A stretch of DNA of 20,175 bases from CAZNQW01 sp964575225 (GTDB taxonomy: Bacteria > Chloroflexota > Anaerolineae > JAAYZQ01), in the NCBI GenBank assembly GCA_964575225.1, contig CAZNQW010000042.1:1-20175 (forward strand), written 5' to 3'. Under the pieces are notes generated by a model that had not been told where the DNA came from, did not search any database, and saw only the letters and a program-made list of their open reading frames with translations. Below are positions 7,165 through 14,645 of this stretch, piece by piece; within the stretch, counting starts at the first letter, position 1; every line of letters starts with the position of its first letter. Position numbers and translations under genes: made by a program.

Positions 7165-7905
7165 TCACCTTTTGCGCGAAGCCTCGATCAACGCACTAAA
7201 AATCCTGCGCGCACCGGCATCCTTGTCCACCAGGGCCTCTGGATGCCACTGCAGGCCAAGGGCGAAGGGATGATTCACCGCATCTACCGCTTCGACGATG
7301 CCGTCCGGCGCCCGGCCGTTGATGACCAGCCCCGGCGCCACCTCCTTGAGGGCCTGGTGGTGAAAACTATTGACACCCAGTGGGCCGGTGCCCACAATGG
7401 AGGCCAGGCGCGTCCCCGCCTCGACTGACATCGTATGGGACAGATGATCCCGGCGAGCGCGGGGGATCCTCTCATGCCTTTGAGCGCCCGGCACCTGAGA
7501 AGCAATATCCTGATATAAGCTGCCGCCCATCGCCACGTTCAACACCTGAATACCCCGGCAGATGGCCAACAGGGGCAATCCCTCTGCCAGGGCCCAGCGG
7601 GTCAACGTCAGTTCGGTCTCGTCCCGCTCCCGGTCGACCTCGCCCAGCTTCTGATGGGCCGCTTCTCCATACAGCGCGGGGTCCACATCCTCGCCGCCGG
7701 GCAAGAGCAAACCATCCAGCGACTCGTAGATGCGGCGCAACAGATCCTTGTTGGAGAGGTGAGGGATCAGGATCGGCGCCCCTCCCGCATCGGCCACGGC
7801 GCGGACGTAGGAACGATTCTGCGCCAGGCGGCTGCGATACCGGCTCCGCGAAGGCGTAATCAAAAAACAGGTCAGACCAATAAGAGGAGATCGAGGATCG
7901 GACAA
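7165..7905 (-). CDS. Gamma-glutamyl-GABA hydrolase-like class I glutamine amidotransferase (PuuD/C26)
   Basis: This 246-residue class I amidotransferase-fold hydrolase has a Cys-His-Glu triad at C116 (AICRGIQVLNVAMGG), H221 and E223 (LQWHPE). LLLPGGEDVDP (67-77) and GVNSFHHQAL are hallmarks of the PuuD/peptidase C26 group, which cleaves gamma-glutamyl bonds, for example in gamma-glutamyl-GABA during putrescine breakdown. No other putrescine gene is nearby. The placement between a RodZ-like gene and murI makes another gamma-glutamyl substrate, perhaps cell-wall derived, an open possibility. The start is TTG at 7905 with GGAG 8 bases upstream. Confidence 0.85.
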   Translation of the reverse strand: MSDPRSPLIGLTCFLITPSRSRYRSRLAQNRSYVRAVADAGGAPILIPHLSNKDLLRRIYESLDGLLLPGGEDVDPALYGEAAHQKLGEVDRERDETELTLTRWALAEGLPLLAICRGIQVLNVAMGGSLYQDIASQVPGAQRHERIPRARRDHLSHTMSVEAGTRLASIVGTGPLGVNSFHHQALKEVAPGLVINGRAPDGIVEAVDAVNHPFALGLQWHPEALVDKDAGARRIFSALIEASRKR

Positions 7906-7946
7906 GGACGGATTCTCCAGCCCCTTGGGTGATGACTTGGGGCGCC

Positions 7947-9032
7947 TCAGGTTCCTGCCGTCGGGGTGACCGGAACCGTCGTCGTGAGGGTGGGAGCCGG
8001 TGGCGCCGTGGGTTGGGCGACCGTCGGCGTGGTCAACACCGCCGTGGGTTCGATCGTGGGTGCCTCGGTAGCCTCGGTTTCGGGTTCTACGGTCTCTGTG
8101 CCGGTCATCACGGGGGTTACCGTGGCCTCAGTGACGTCGTCGCCAACTTTTTCAAAGACCTGGTCGACTACCTCGCCCAATTCTCCCAGGGCTCCCAACT
8201 GCTGGCCGTTGACAGTAACCTGGACGACCCCGGCATTTCCGAGCCGCAACTCGATGCGCTCCTGGCCATACCAGGATCGGTACGTATCCTTGGCCAACTC
8301 ACCCTGAAATTGGCGCACCCCGTCCACGGTCACCTGGACCCAGGAGGTATCGGTAAAGACCAGCTCTAAAAACACGCCGGCGTACACCGGGGTAGTTGGC
8401 GAAGGAGAAGGCGACACCCGGATCGTAGGCGGTGGGCTCACCTCCAGGGTGGGCGTCGAGGCTGCAGCCAACGTAGCCTCCGGGCTCGCAGGTTCCTTGG
8501 TCACCACAGTGGGCAAAGACGTAGCCGTGGGGGGCTGGGAGGTGAACGTAGCCGCCAGCGTGGGTTGCGGCGTGGGATTCACCGGGCTCCACCACTGCAT
8601 CAGGTAGGGATAGCCGAACCAAGCCGCCGCGCTCAGGGCAGCCACCAGGAGAACGGCAGCCAGTAGAATCCCCACCCGCTGCCGTCGCCGAAAAAAGCTC
8701 GGCATTTTGTGCAGCGGCAGCGGATCGAACGGTCCTTCAAACGGCGAAGCCTCGCTCGCCATGGGCGGCGATTCAAGCTCGGGGGTAGGGGACAACTGCG
8801 AAAAACGTATCTGGGCCTCCTTGGGATCAAGGCCCAGATACGTCGCATAGTTTCGCAAAAAACCCCGGCCCACCACCGGGTCAGGCAAGGCGTCGACATC
8901 GCCGCTCTCCAAAGCCTTCAAAGAGCGCATGCGAATCCGCGTTTCCGCTTCGGCCTGCTCCAAACTGATGCCGAGCTCTTCTCGGCGCTGCTGCAACCAT
9001 TCGCCCCAAGGGCGCTCGTTGTCCTCAGTCAT
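7947..9032 (-). CDS. RodZ-like membrane protein: HTH, TM segment, Thr/Pro linkers, DUF4115-like domain
   Basis: With the ATG at 9032 the protein has 361 residues. The N-terminal helix-turn-helix (about 8-75; LQQRREELGISLEQAEAETRI, GRGFLRNYATYLGLD) is the RodZ cytoplasmic domain, which in model bacteria binds MreB. A basic stretch FFRRRQR precedes one membrane segment (about 119-145). Outside lie a Thr/Pro/Ser-rich linker (151-215), a beta-rich RodZ C-terminal domain (about 216-295; TSWVQVTVDG, WYGQERIELRLGNAG) and a second Thr/Pro-rich tail (300-361). Bitopic RodZ proteins help set rod shape. MurI two genes downstream fits a cell-envelope unit. The frame runs 12 codons further upstream, but the promoter at 9040-9068 occupies that part. 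No Shine-Dalgarno site is seen, and the predicted mRNA begins at or just before the ATG. Confidence 0.88.
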   Translation of the reverse strand: MTEDNERPWGEWLQQRREELGISLEQAEAETRIRMRSLKALESGDVDALPDPVVGRGFLRNYATYLGLDPKEAQIRFSQLSPTPELESPPMASEASPFEGPFDPLPLHKMPSFFRRRQRVGILLAAVLLVAALSAAAWFGYPYLMQWWSPVNPTPQPTLAATFTSQPPTATSLPTVVTKEPASPEATLAAASTPTLEVSPPPTIRVSPSPSPTTPVYAGVFLELVFTDTSWVQVTVDGVRQFQGELAKDTYRSWYGQERIELRLGNAGVVQVTVNGQQLGALGELGEVVDQVFEKVGDDVTEATVTPVMTGTETVEPETEATEAPTIEPTAVLTTPTVAQPTAPPAPTLTTTVPVTPTAGT

Positions 9033-9039
9033 GTGCCCC

Positions 9040-9068
9040 ACTATACCCGCACTATAGGCAATTGTCAA
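9040..9068 (-). promoter_or_regulatory. Consensus promoter giving a probable leaderless rodZ-like mRNA
   Basis: On the minus strand: TTGACA (9063-9068), 17 bases, TATAGT (9040-9045), then GGGGCAC and the ATG. The start codon begins 8 bases after the -10, where transcription should start. The -35 lies within the last codons of the upstream NTPase gene (FDNCL, stop at 9052). Confidence 0.82.
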
Positions 9069-9651
9069 ATTCTCCCGCCGAATGCACGAGACCGGGCGCC
9101 CCTGCTTGAGCCCAGACCATCCCGCTCAGGACTTGGGCGGGCAGGCCATCTCTCGTTTCCAGGCTCGCCGTAAAGACCCGCTGCTCGACAGACCCCAATC
9201 GACTTTGGAGATCGGTCAACAGATGGTCGCGTACCAGGACCAACGCCCGATCGGCCTCTCCCGCAGCCAGACGGGGCACGATGGGCGCCAGGCCCAGGCC
9301 TTGCCACAGCTCCATCTTGCCGATCTCGTCGACGATCAGCAGATCGCAGGCACCCAGCGCGTTTTCCAGCACCTCCAATGCCCAATCCAACGCCCCCGCG
9401 TCAAAAGAGTAGGGGCCGATGGTCGGGCCGCCCAGCTCGCGATCCGTACGCGCCTGGATGCGCCGCTCGCCTGTCAGGATATCCACCCCCCAGATGCCGA
9501 TCTTTTGTCCGCATGGGTCCTTGATCGCCGGCGACAACAGCCCCCCGCAGCGGATTCCCTGGCTGCGGGCTAGGCCCACCACCCGTTCGATGATGGTCGT
9601 CTTGCCCACACCGACCGGTCCGGTCAAAAGCCCGACGACGGCGCTTTTCAT
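9052..9651 (-). CDS. THEP1-type P-loop nucleoside-triphosphatase
   Basis: This 199-residue P-loop protein has Walker A GPVGVGKTT (11-19) and Walker B LLIVDEIGKMEL (104-115). The DEIGKMEL form is characteristic of the THEP1/DUF265 family, whose studied members hydrolyse nucleoside triphosphates in vitro; the cellular role is unclear. It also carries KIGIWGVDILTGER, as family members do. Its ATG overlaps the stop of the cupin gene (ATGA, 9648-9651), so translation is probably coupled. The last codons contain the -35 box of the next gene's promoter. Confidence 0.85.
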   Translation of the reverse strand: MKSAVVGLLTGPVGVGKTTIIERVVGLARSQGIRCGGLLSPAIKDPCGQKIGIWGVDILTGERRIQARTDRELGGPTIGPYSFDAGALDWALEVLENALGACDLLIVDEIGKMELWQGLGLAPIVPRLAAGEADRALVLVRDHLLTDLQSRLGSVEQRVFTASLETRDGLPAQVLSGMVWAQAGAPGLVHSAGEFDNCL

Positions 9652-10007
9652 CGCTCCGGCCTTTTCACCTCACCCAGCCACTCTTGGGGGACCAGGCAGA
9701 TAAAGCGCAACACCTCATCGCCCACGTTCCGCAATTGGTGCATCTCGTTACCCGGCACAAACACCGTGGTGCCCTCGGCGACGGAGACGTCGCCCTGTTC
9801 CGTCTTGAACTTCCCCCGGCCTGCCAGGATAAAGATCTCGTGCTCCCACCAGTGGCTGTGATGCGGCGAAGAGTACCCGGGCTGCACCTCGAAAATCCGC
9901 ATGTTGAAGGTCGGTGCGCCTTCCTCGGGTCCGATGGGCACCCGCATGGTAACACCTTCGCCCGAAGGCTGGGCTTCCACCTCGCGAAAATCTCGAATCC
10001 GAATCAT
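9648..10007 (-). CDS. Single-domain cupin protein
   Basis: This small beta-barrel cupin (119 residues from the ATG at 10007) has an intact metal site: H50, H52 and E57 in PHHSHWWEHE, and H90 in FVPGNEMHQLRN. Proteins of this size bind a metal and act as small isomerases, dioxygenases or sensors; the substrate cannot be predicted. An in-frame TTG at 10034 would add nine residues. I prefer the ATG because AGGAAAAG lies about 5-12 bases upstream and the domain begins there. It lies 61 bases after the flavoprotein gene and overlaps the NTPase gene by 4 bases. Confidence 0.82.
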   Translation of the reverse strand: MIRIRDFREVEAQPSGEGVTMRVPIGPEEGAPTFNMRIFEVQPGYSSPHHSHWWEHEIFILAGRGKFKTEQGDVSVAEGTTVFVPGNEMHQLRNVGDEVLRFICLVPQEWLGEVKRPER

Positions 10008-10068
10008 GGTTGCTTTTCCTTTCCTATTTTTCAAAAGATAAACGATTGTCCCATTCCTGAGAGGCGGC

Positions 10069-11205
10069 CTAGCGCCTCAGCGTCAGCCAGCGCGCCGTCA
10101 ACGCCACCAACTGCCGCCCAATGCCCACATAGCTCCGCCGCTCGGCCAACAGGTCGGCGAACAGGTGGATCACGGCCGGATTGCGCACCCCGATCTGGTA
10201 ACACAGCCGGGGCAGGCGATAAAAGGTGTTGGCCACCCGGCCGGCCATCGTCAGGCTGCGCCCGATGTCGCGCCCAACGGACCGCTCGTAAGCCGAGAGA
10301 TCGTCTCGGGCGATGGCTTCCGAAGCCAGGCGGCCACTGGCGATGGCGTAGCGGATGCCCTCGCCCAGCAGAGGGTCCACCAGCCCGGCGGCGTCGCCCA
10401 CCAGCAGGCACCGCCGCGTCGCCAACGGCTCCTGGGGCCGAACCCAGCTCAGGGGCCAGGAGGGCAACGGATGACCGTGGACGGCCACACCCTCCAGCCC
10501 AATGCCCAGGCGGTCCATCTCGCCCTTGAGGGCCTGGCGCAGGTCTACCCTTCCAGGGCGGAAGCGACCGATACCCACCGCCAGAAAATCCCCCTTGGGG
10601 AACACCCACGCATAACCCCAGTCCACCGCCGCCAGAGAAAACAGCGCCCGGTTGCCATAGGTCTCACGAAGAGGGCCGCTGTCGGGCAAGGGCACGTGGG
10701 CTTCCAGGGTGCCTCCCAACTGCCGGTTGGAGCGCAACCCCAACATGCGCGCCACCCGCGAAGCGGCCCCGTCGGCGCCCACCAGATACCGAGCGGTCAG
10801 CGTCCGGCTACCCACCTCGACCTGGACCCCATCCTTGTTTTCGCACACGCCGGTGACCGCCGTCCCCTCCAGCACCTCGGCCCCCGAGTGCGACAGCATA
10901 AAGGCGTCGAACTCGCTGCGGACGAACATCGCCACCGGTTTATCGGCCAGCGCCACATCGAGCGTGGGCAGATCCTGGCAAGCCAAGCGAACCTGATCGG
11001 GGGCGCTGCACACCAGGCCCTCCAGATCAAAGGGAAAGCGGGCCAACGTCTGGCGAGGGATCGCCCCCCCACAGGCCTTGTAGCGGGGCATTCGCTCTCG
11101 CTCGACGACCAAGGTCGACAGCCCCGCCTGCGAAAGGTAAAAGGCAGCGGACGCCCCTCCAGGCCCCCCACCGACGACAATTGCGTCCCAGTCGGGCCGG
11201 TTCAT
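10069..11205 (-). CDS. Geranylgeranyl-reductase family FAD-dependent oxidoreductase
   Basis: This 378-residue flavoprotein has an FAD-binding Rossmann start (VVGGGPGGASAAFYL, 10-24), an acidic residue at the end of beta 2 (VVERE), CGG at 45-47, GADGAASR (143-150) and the second FAD motif LLVGDAAGLVDPLLGEG (267-283). These define the geranylgeranyl reductase group, which saturates isoprenoid double bonds in lipids, chlorophyll side chains or menaquinone tails. No (bacterio)chlorophyll gene is in view, so menaquinone or another polyprenyl substrate is a reasonable guess. The ATG at 11205 has AGGGA 9 bases upstream. It starts 72 bases after the Clp-like gene, where a weaker promoter may lie. Confidence 0.88.
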   Translation of the reverse strand: MNRPDWDAIVVGGGPGGASAAFYLSQAGLSTLVVERERMPRYKACGGAIPRQTLARFPFDLEGLVCSAPDQVRLACQDLPTLDVALADKPVAMFVRSEFDAFMLSHSGAEVLEGTAVTGVCENKDGVQVEVGSRTLTARYLVGADGAASRVARMLGLRSNRQLGGTLEAHVPLPDSGPLRETYGNRALFSLAAVDWGYAWVFPKGDFLAVGIGRFRPGRVDLRQALKGEMDRLGIGLEGVAVHGHPLPSWPLSWVRPQEPLATRRCLLVGDAAGLVDPLLGEGIRYAIASGRLASEAIARDDLSAYERSVGRDIGRSLTMAGRVANTFYRLPRLCYQIGVRNPAVIHLFADLLAERRSYVGIGRQLVALTARWLTLRR

Positions 11206-11244
11206 GCTCTACATCCCTGGGGGCGGAGATCGGTGCGAGCACTC

Positions 11245-11273
11245 TTGATAGCGGACATGGTGCACCCTGGCAA
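11245..11273 (-). promoter_or_regulatory. Possible promoter of the flavoprotein-cupin-NTPase genes
   Basis: On the minus strand: TTGCCA (11268-11273), 17 bases, TATCAA (11245-11250). The -10 is weaker than at the other promoters here. It lies in the 72-base gap after the Clp-like gene, about 40 bases before the ATG. Confidence 0.4.
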
Positions 11274-11277
11274 GCTC

Positions 11278-13485
11278 TCACCCCTCGTGGGCATGAAAGC
11301 TCAGCCCCTCCTCATTGGCATGGACCTGCACGGTTGTGCCGGGGGCGGGATCGGCCTCCAACAGGAAATCGGCCAGGGACTCGCGCAAGGAGCGCCGGAT
11401 GATGCGGCGCAAAGGGCGGGCGCCCCACTCGGGTTGGTCGTTCTGGGCCAGCATCCAGGTCCGGGCCTCGATACTCACCACCAGCGAAACACCCCGCGCC
11501 TCCAAAAGCTGGATTTCTTTTTTAAGCATCAGATCCAGGATCTGGCGCAGTTGCTCCTGGGTCAGGGGATGGAACAGGATGATCTCGTCCAGGCGGTTCA
11601 GGAACTCGGGGCGAAAGGTGCTCTTGACTGCGCGGTTCACCTGCTCTCGGGCCAAGTCGGTGAGCACCGGTTCGGTCAGATACTCCGAGCCCAGGTTGCT
11701 GGTCAAAATCAGCACCGTCTCGGAAAAGTTGGTGGTGCGACCCTGCCCGTCGGTCAGCCGCCCCTCCTCCATGACCTGCAACAACACATCCAGGACGCGG
11801 GGATGGGCCTTTTCCACCTCGTCGAACAGAACCACGGTGTAGGGCTTGGCCCGCACAGCCTCGGTAAGCTGCCCCCCGCTCTCATAGCCCACATAGCCCG
11901 GCGGCGCGCCAATGAGGCGGTTGACCGTGTGCTCTTGCTGATACTCACTCATGTCCAGGGCCACGGTGGCCTCTTCGTCGCCAAAGAGGAATTCGGCCAG
12001 AGCTTTGGCCAGCTCGGTTTTGCCCACGCCGGTGGGTCCCAGAAACAGGAAGGAGCCAATGGGCCGGCCCGGATCTTTGAGACCCACCCGCGCCGTCTTG
12101 ACAGCCCGGCTCACCGCCATCACCGCCTCGTCCTGGCCGATGATGCGCTGGTGCAAATGCTCGACCATGTGGGCATAGCGCCCCCGTTCGTCGGCGCCCA
12201 GCTTGGCCACCGGAATACCGGTCATCAGGCTGGCAGCCAGGGTCACGTCGTCGCCGTCCAGATGGGCGTCGGAGACGGTCATGGGACGAAACGACAGGTG
12301 GGGCTGAGCGCCCATGCGCAGCAGCGCGCCGGCGCGATGCAAGAGTTGGAGCGCACTGGCGGGCAGGCTCGTCTCACCCAGGTATCGATTGGCCAGGGTA
12401 GCCGCCACGGGCAAGGCGCTCTCCTCGATGGTCAACTCATAGTCGGCTTCCAAGCGGGGCTTGTGCACCCGCAGGATTTCGACCGTTTCGCCGTGACCCG
12501 GTTCAGGCACTTTGAGCAAGTGACTGCGCTCGACCAGGACGGTATTAGAGGCAACCTGAGCCTGGTATTCGGCCTCGGTACAGGTGCCGATCACCACGAC
12601 CTTGTCATCCAGAAACGCGCGTTGCACGTCGGGCTGGGCGTTGGGAAACTCGGCCTTGAGCACCCCTCCAAAAAAGCGGTGGAGATTGGGCAGAAACAAG
12701 GCGCCCCCAGCCGCCTTGCGCCTTCCGGCCTGGAGCGTCCGCGAGGCATCGGCCAGCAACGCGGGTTCGGCGACCTCGATCACCGATTTGAGGGCCCTGG
12801 GCCCCTGGCCCTCGGCAATAAGCAGTGCCAGACTCTGGACCAGCGAGCGCTTGCCCACTCCCGCCGGCCCGACGAGAAGGACGTGACGATGATTGGCCAG
12901 GTTCAACAGGTTGAGGAGGTCTCGCAAGAGATCCTGGCGATAGTGCACCGGTTGGAGCTGTCCGTCGCGGGCCAGGGCCACCAAGTCGCGGGTCGTCGTC
13001 TGCCGGGCCAGGGCAGCGTCCGATAACAGGCTGCTCATCGATCTCGGCGTGATGCCTCGTTTTTGTAGCAGCCCCGCCGTCGAAACACCCGACTGGCTCA
13101 TCGCCGCCAGCGCATCCTCCGTGCCCACCCAAATCTCGTCCCGCGCGCGGGCGATGGCCCGTCCCTCGTCCAGGACGACGAGCATCTCGTCGCCCAAGGA
13201 GACTCGGGCGCCATCTTCCGCCTCAAAGTCGAAATCCACGTGGGCCACGTTGCGCGTGCGCGTCTGTTCCTCAACGCTGCGGACCAACTCGTCTAATTGA
13301 AAGCCTCGTTCACTGGCAAACCGGGCCAGGAGGCCGTGGGCTGCATACTCTTGGTTGTCCAGGAACGCCAACAGCAGATGTTCGGGCATCATCACCCGCT
13401 GTCGAAAGCCGTCCATTATGCGGGCCGCCTGGTTCAAAGCGCGGGTCAGTTCTTCAGATGGGATATCCGGGTTCAGAGTCCCCAT
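11278..13485 (-). CDS. Clp/Hsp100-type ATPase with degenerate first AAA+ domain
   Basis: With the ATG at 13485 (GGAG 9 bases upstream; a GTG two codons earlier is too close to that site) the protein has 735 residues, against about 810-860 for ClpB/ClpC. The Clp N-domain with two repeats covers about 8-150. In D1 (about 180-370) Walker A is GPAGVGKR (T to R), Walker B is GALFLPNLHRF (the DE pair replaced by PN), and no KYRGEFE-type pore loop is seen. No coiled-coil middle domain is present: LLHRAGALLRM runs within about 25 residues into the D2 entry SLMTGIPVAKLG. D2 is intact: GPTGVGKT (483-490), pore loop GYVG, VVLFDEVEKAHP, arginine finger RPEFLNR and sensor GARPLRR. The stretch after TSNLGSEYL shows no VGF/IGL/LGF ClpP-docking tripeptide. 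It probably remodels proteins through D2 alone and without ClpP. Substrates are unknown. Confidence 0.9.
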   Translation of the reverse strand: MGTLNPDIPSEELTRALNQAARIMDGFRQRVMMPEHLLLAFLDNQEYAAHGLLARFASERGFQLDELVRSVEEQTRTRNVAHVDFDFEAEDGARVSLGDEMLVVLDEGRAIARARDEIWVGTEDALAAMSQSGVSTAGLLQKRGITPRSMSSLLSDAALARQTTTRDLVALARDGQLQPVHYRQDLLRDLLNLLNLANHRHVLLVGPAGVGKRSLVQSLALLIAEGQGPRALKSVIEVAEPALLADASRTLQAGRRKAAGGALFLPNLHRFFGGVLKAEFPNAQPDVQRAFLDDKVVVIGTCTEAEYQAQVASNTVLVERSHLLKVPEPGHGETVEILRVHKPRLEADYELTIEESALPVAATLANRYLGETSLPASALQLLHRAGALLRMGAQPHLSFRPMTVSDAHLDGDDVTLAASLMTGIPVAKLGADERGRYAHMVEHLHQRIIGQDEAVMAVSRAVKTARVGLKDPGRPIGSFLFLGPTGVGKTELAKALAEFLFGDEEATVALDMSEYQQEHTVNRLIGAPPGYVGYESGGQLTEAVRAKPYTVVLFDEVEKAHPRVLDVLLQVMEEGRLTDGQGRTTNFSETVLILTSNLGSEYLTEPVLTDLAREQVNRAVKSTFRPEFLNRLDEIILFHPLTQEQLRQILDLMLKKEIQLLEARGVSLVVSIEARTWMLAQNDQPEWGARPLRRIIRRSLRESLADFLLEADPAPGTTVQVHANEEGLSFHAHEG

Positions 13486-13564
13486 GGGCACTCACTCCAC
13501 AGGCGCGAACGATTTTGCCCGGCCGGTCGCGTGGAACAGGGCGCAAGCAACGTCTGCATGCGCT

Positions 13565-13593
13565 ATTGTAGCATTGGCGCGAGGCTTTGTCAA
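13565..13593 (-). promoter_or_regulatory. sigma70-type promoter of the Clp-like gene
   Basis: On the minus strand: TTGACA (13588-13593), 17 bases, TACAAT (13565-13570). The predicted start is near 13558, leaving a leader of about 73 bases. No CIRCE-type inverted repeat is seen, so classic HrcA heat-shock control is not indicated. Confidence 0.78.
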
Positions 13594-13623
13594 AAGCCCT
13601 GCTTTTGCCCGGCAGAGGCAACC

Positions 13624-13727
13624 TTCAGAGTCGCATGGGTGGAATTCACATCTGGAGCATCTTCCCATCGACTTTACACAACCCGATGTTCCGGGCACTT
13701 GCCCAATGCCAGATTTTCGGGTACAAT
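13624..13727 (+). repeat. Promoter-bearing dispersed repeat, copy B
   Basis: This copy matches 2727-2831: TTCAGAGTCGCAT, GGTGGAATTC, GCATCTTCCCATCGACTT, then a diverged part, then the promoter boxes at the same distance. It drives the two small membrane-protein genes, whereas copy A drives the pseudo-receiver regulator. Confidence 0.6.
13699..13727 (+). promoter_or_regulatory. sigma70-type promoter of the small membrane-protein genes
   Basis: TTGCCC (13699-13704), 17-base spacer, TACAAT (13722-13727). The predicted start is near 13734, about 47 bases before the ATG at 13781. Confidence 0.7.
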
Positions 13728-13780
13728 CGGGATCAGCATACGCTTGGATGGGCGTCAATCGACGCGAAAGGAGGGCTCTG

Positions 13781-14035
13781 ATGGATTTTCTCAAGAAAAT
13801 CGCCTTCTACATGGGATTGGTGTTGGGGGTGATCACCACAGCCGCTGCAGGGGCGGTGATATTGACCTACCTCTTCACCGGCAAGCTCCCTGTGGTCAAA
13901 ATGACGGGGGAAAAGGCCAATCTCGACCTCTTTACCCCCGACGAGGTAGTGACCTTGATTCGATCGCAGGTTGAAAAAACCCAAAGCTCGGCCGAGCCGA
14001 TTGACCTGGAAGGGGGATGGGGCGATGAGTCCTAA
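13781..14035 (+). CDS. Small single-pass membrane protein, unknown function (A)
   Basis: This 84-residue protein has a short charged start (MDFLKK), one hydrophobic segment (about 7-32, rich in Gly/Ala/Leu/Val) and a soluble tail containing LFTGKLPVV and LDLFTPDEVVTLI. The ATG has AAAGGAGG 7 bases upstream, one of the best ribosome sites in the window. The tail motif (TGK-x-P, then L-x-PDEV) recurs in the next gene, so the two look like diverged duplicates. The stop overlaps the start of the next gene by 11 bases. I do not recognise the family. Confidence 0.8.
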   Translation: MDFLKKIAFYMGLVLGVITTAAAGAVILTYLFTGKLPVVKMTGEKANLDLFTPDEVVTLIRSQVEKTQSSAEPIDLEGGWGDES

Positions 14036-14411
14036 GGATCGAGAATCCGCGCTGGTGGGCACGGGCGCCGAATTCCTGGCGGTGCCTTTTCAATTCATCA
14101 CCGGCCTTGTAGTGGGCTTGGCTGCGCCCATTGCGGCCATCGGCGCTATGGTGGCCGGAATCCGGCTGTTGACCGGCAAAGTCCCTTTCCTGGATCACGC
14201 CTACGAAGATGCTCAGGGCGAGCGGCGGCTTTCGATCAAGCTGGTAGCTCCCGATGAGGTGGAAGGGCTCTTTGCCCAGCATAAGGAAACCATTGGCAAG
14301 GACCTGATGGCGCTGCAAGCCGAAATCAAGGCGATTATGGAGGAGGCCAAGACCGGGGCGCAGAAAGCAGTGCCCGAAGAGATCGAGGTCCCGCCGGTTG
14401 CGGGCCCTTAG
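14025..14411 (+). CDS. Small membrane protein related to its neighbour, unknown function (B)
   Basis: This 128-residue protein starts at the ATG at 14025, inside the end of the preceding gene; the frame extends upstream to a TTG without support. A hydrophobic Gly/Ala-rich segment (about 21-47; FITGLVVGLAAPIAAIGAMV) is followed by LLTGKVPFL, LSIKLVAPDEVEGLF and a probable helical tail (about 85-112) that ends in an acidic, Pro-rich stretch. The TGK-x-P and PDEV elements match protein A in order and roughly in spacing. The 11-base overlap suggests coupled translation and a joint role, perhaps as a hetero-oligomer in the membrane. No known family was recognised. Confidence 0.78.
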   Translation: MSPKDRESALVGTGAEFLAVPFQFITGLVVGLAAPIAAIGAMVAGIRLLTGKVPFLDHAYEDAQGERRLSIKLVAPDEVEGLFAQHKETIGKDLMALQAEIKAIMEEAKTGAQKAVPEEIEVPPVAGP

Positions 14412-14487
14412 AGGAATCGCGGGCCTGCCCGAGGTGGACGATAGCGTTGCATTGTCTCTTGACGGCACACTGGCAACCCTCCAAGCT

Positions 14488-14516
14488 CGCGGGGGATCGC
14501 CAGATCCCGCGCTTTT
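14488..14516 (+). terminator. Possible terminator of the small membrane-protein operon
   Basis: CGCGGGGGATC (14488-14498) pairs with GATCCCGCG (14503-14511) around a GCCA loop, with two unpaired G in the left arm. GCTTTTG follows. It lies about 77 bases after the last stop codon. Confidence 0.5.
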
Positions 14517-14645
14517 GTGCGGCAGATGACAACCACAGGTTGCACGCGATCCGCTGCGGGCCTCACATGGGCAGATCCAAACTTTTCAAGCCCTGGCGGA
14601 GGCTTCACGGCTGTTGCATTGTCCCTTGACATGTCTGAAAAGACA

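Noticed and set aside
10165..13026. A very long open frame (953 codons) on the plus strand
   Set aside because: It runs antisense to the flavoprotein and Clp-like genes, which have clear motifs and ribosome sites. GC-rich codon use on the minus strand leaves the opposite frame open by chance, and the translation has no recognisable domain.
11278..13485. Standard ClpC or ClpB annotation
   Set aside because: D1 motifs are degenerate, the middle domain is missing and the ClpP-docking tripeptide is not seen, so the usual functions should not be assigned.
13492..13600. CIRCE/HrcA heat-shock operator upstream of the Clp-like gene
   Set aside because: No TTAGCACTC-N9-GAGTGCTAA-type inverted repeat is present near the promoter.
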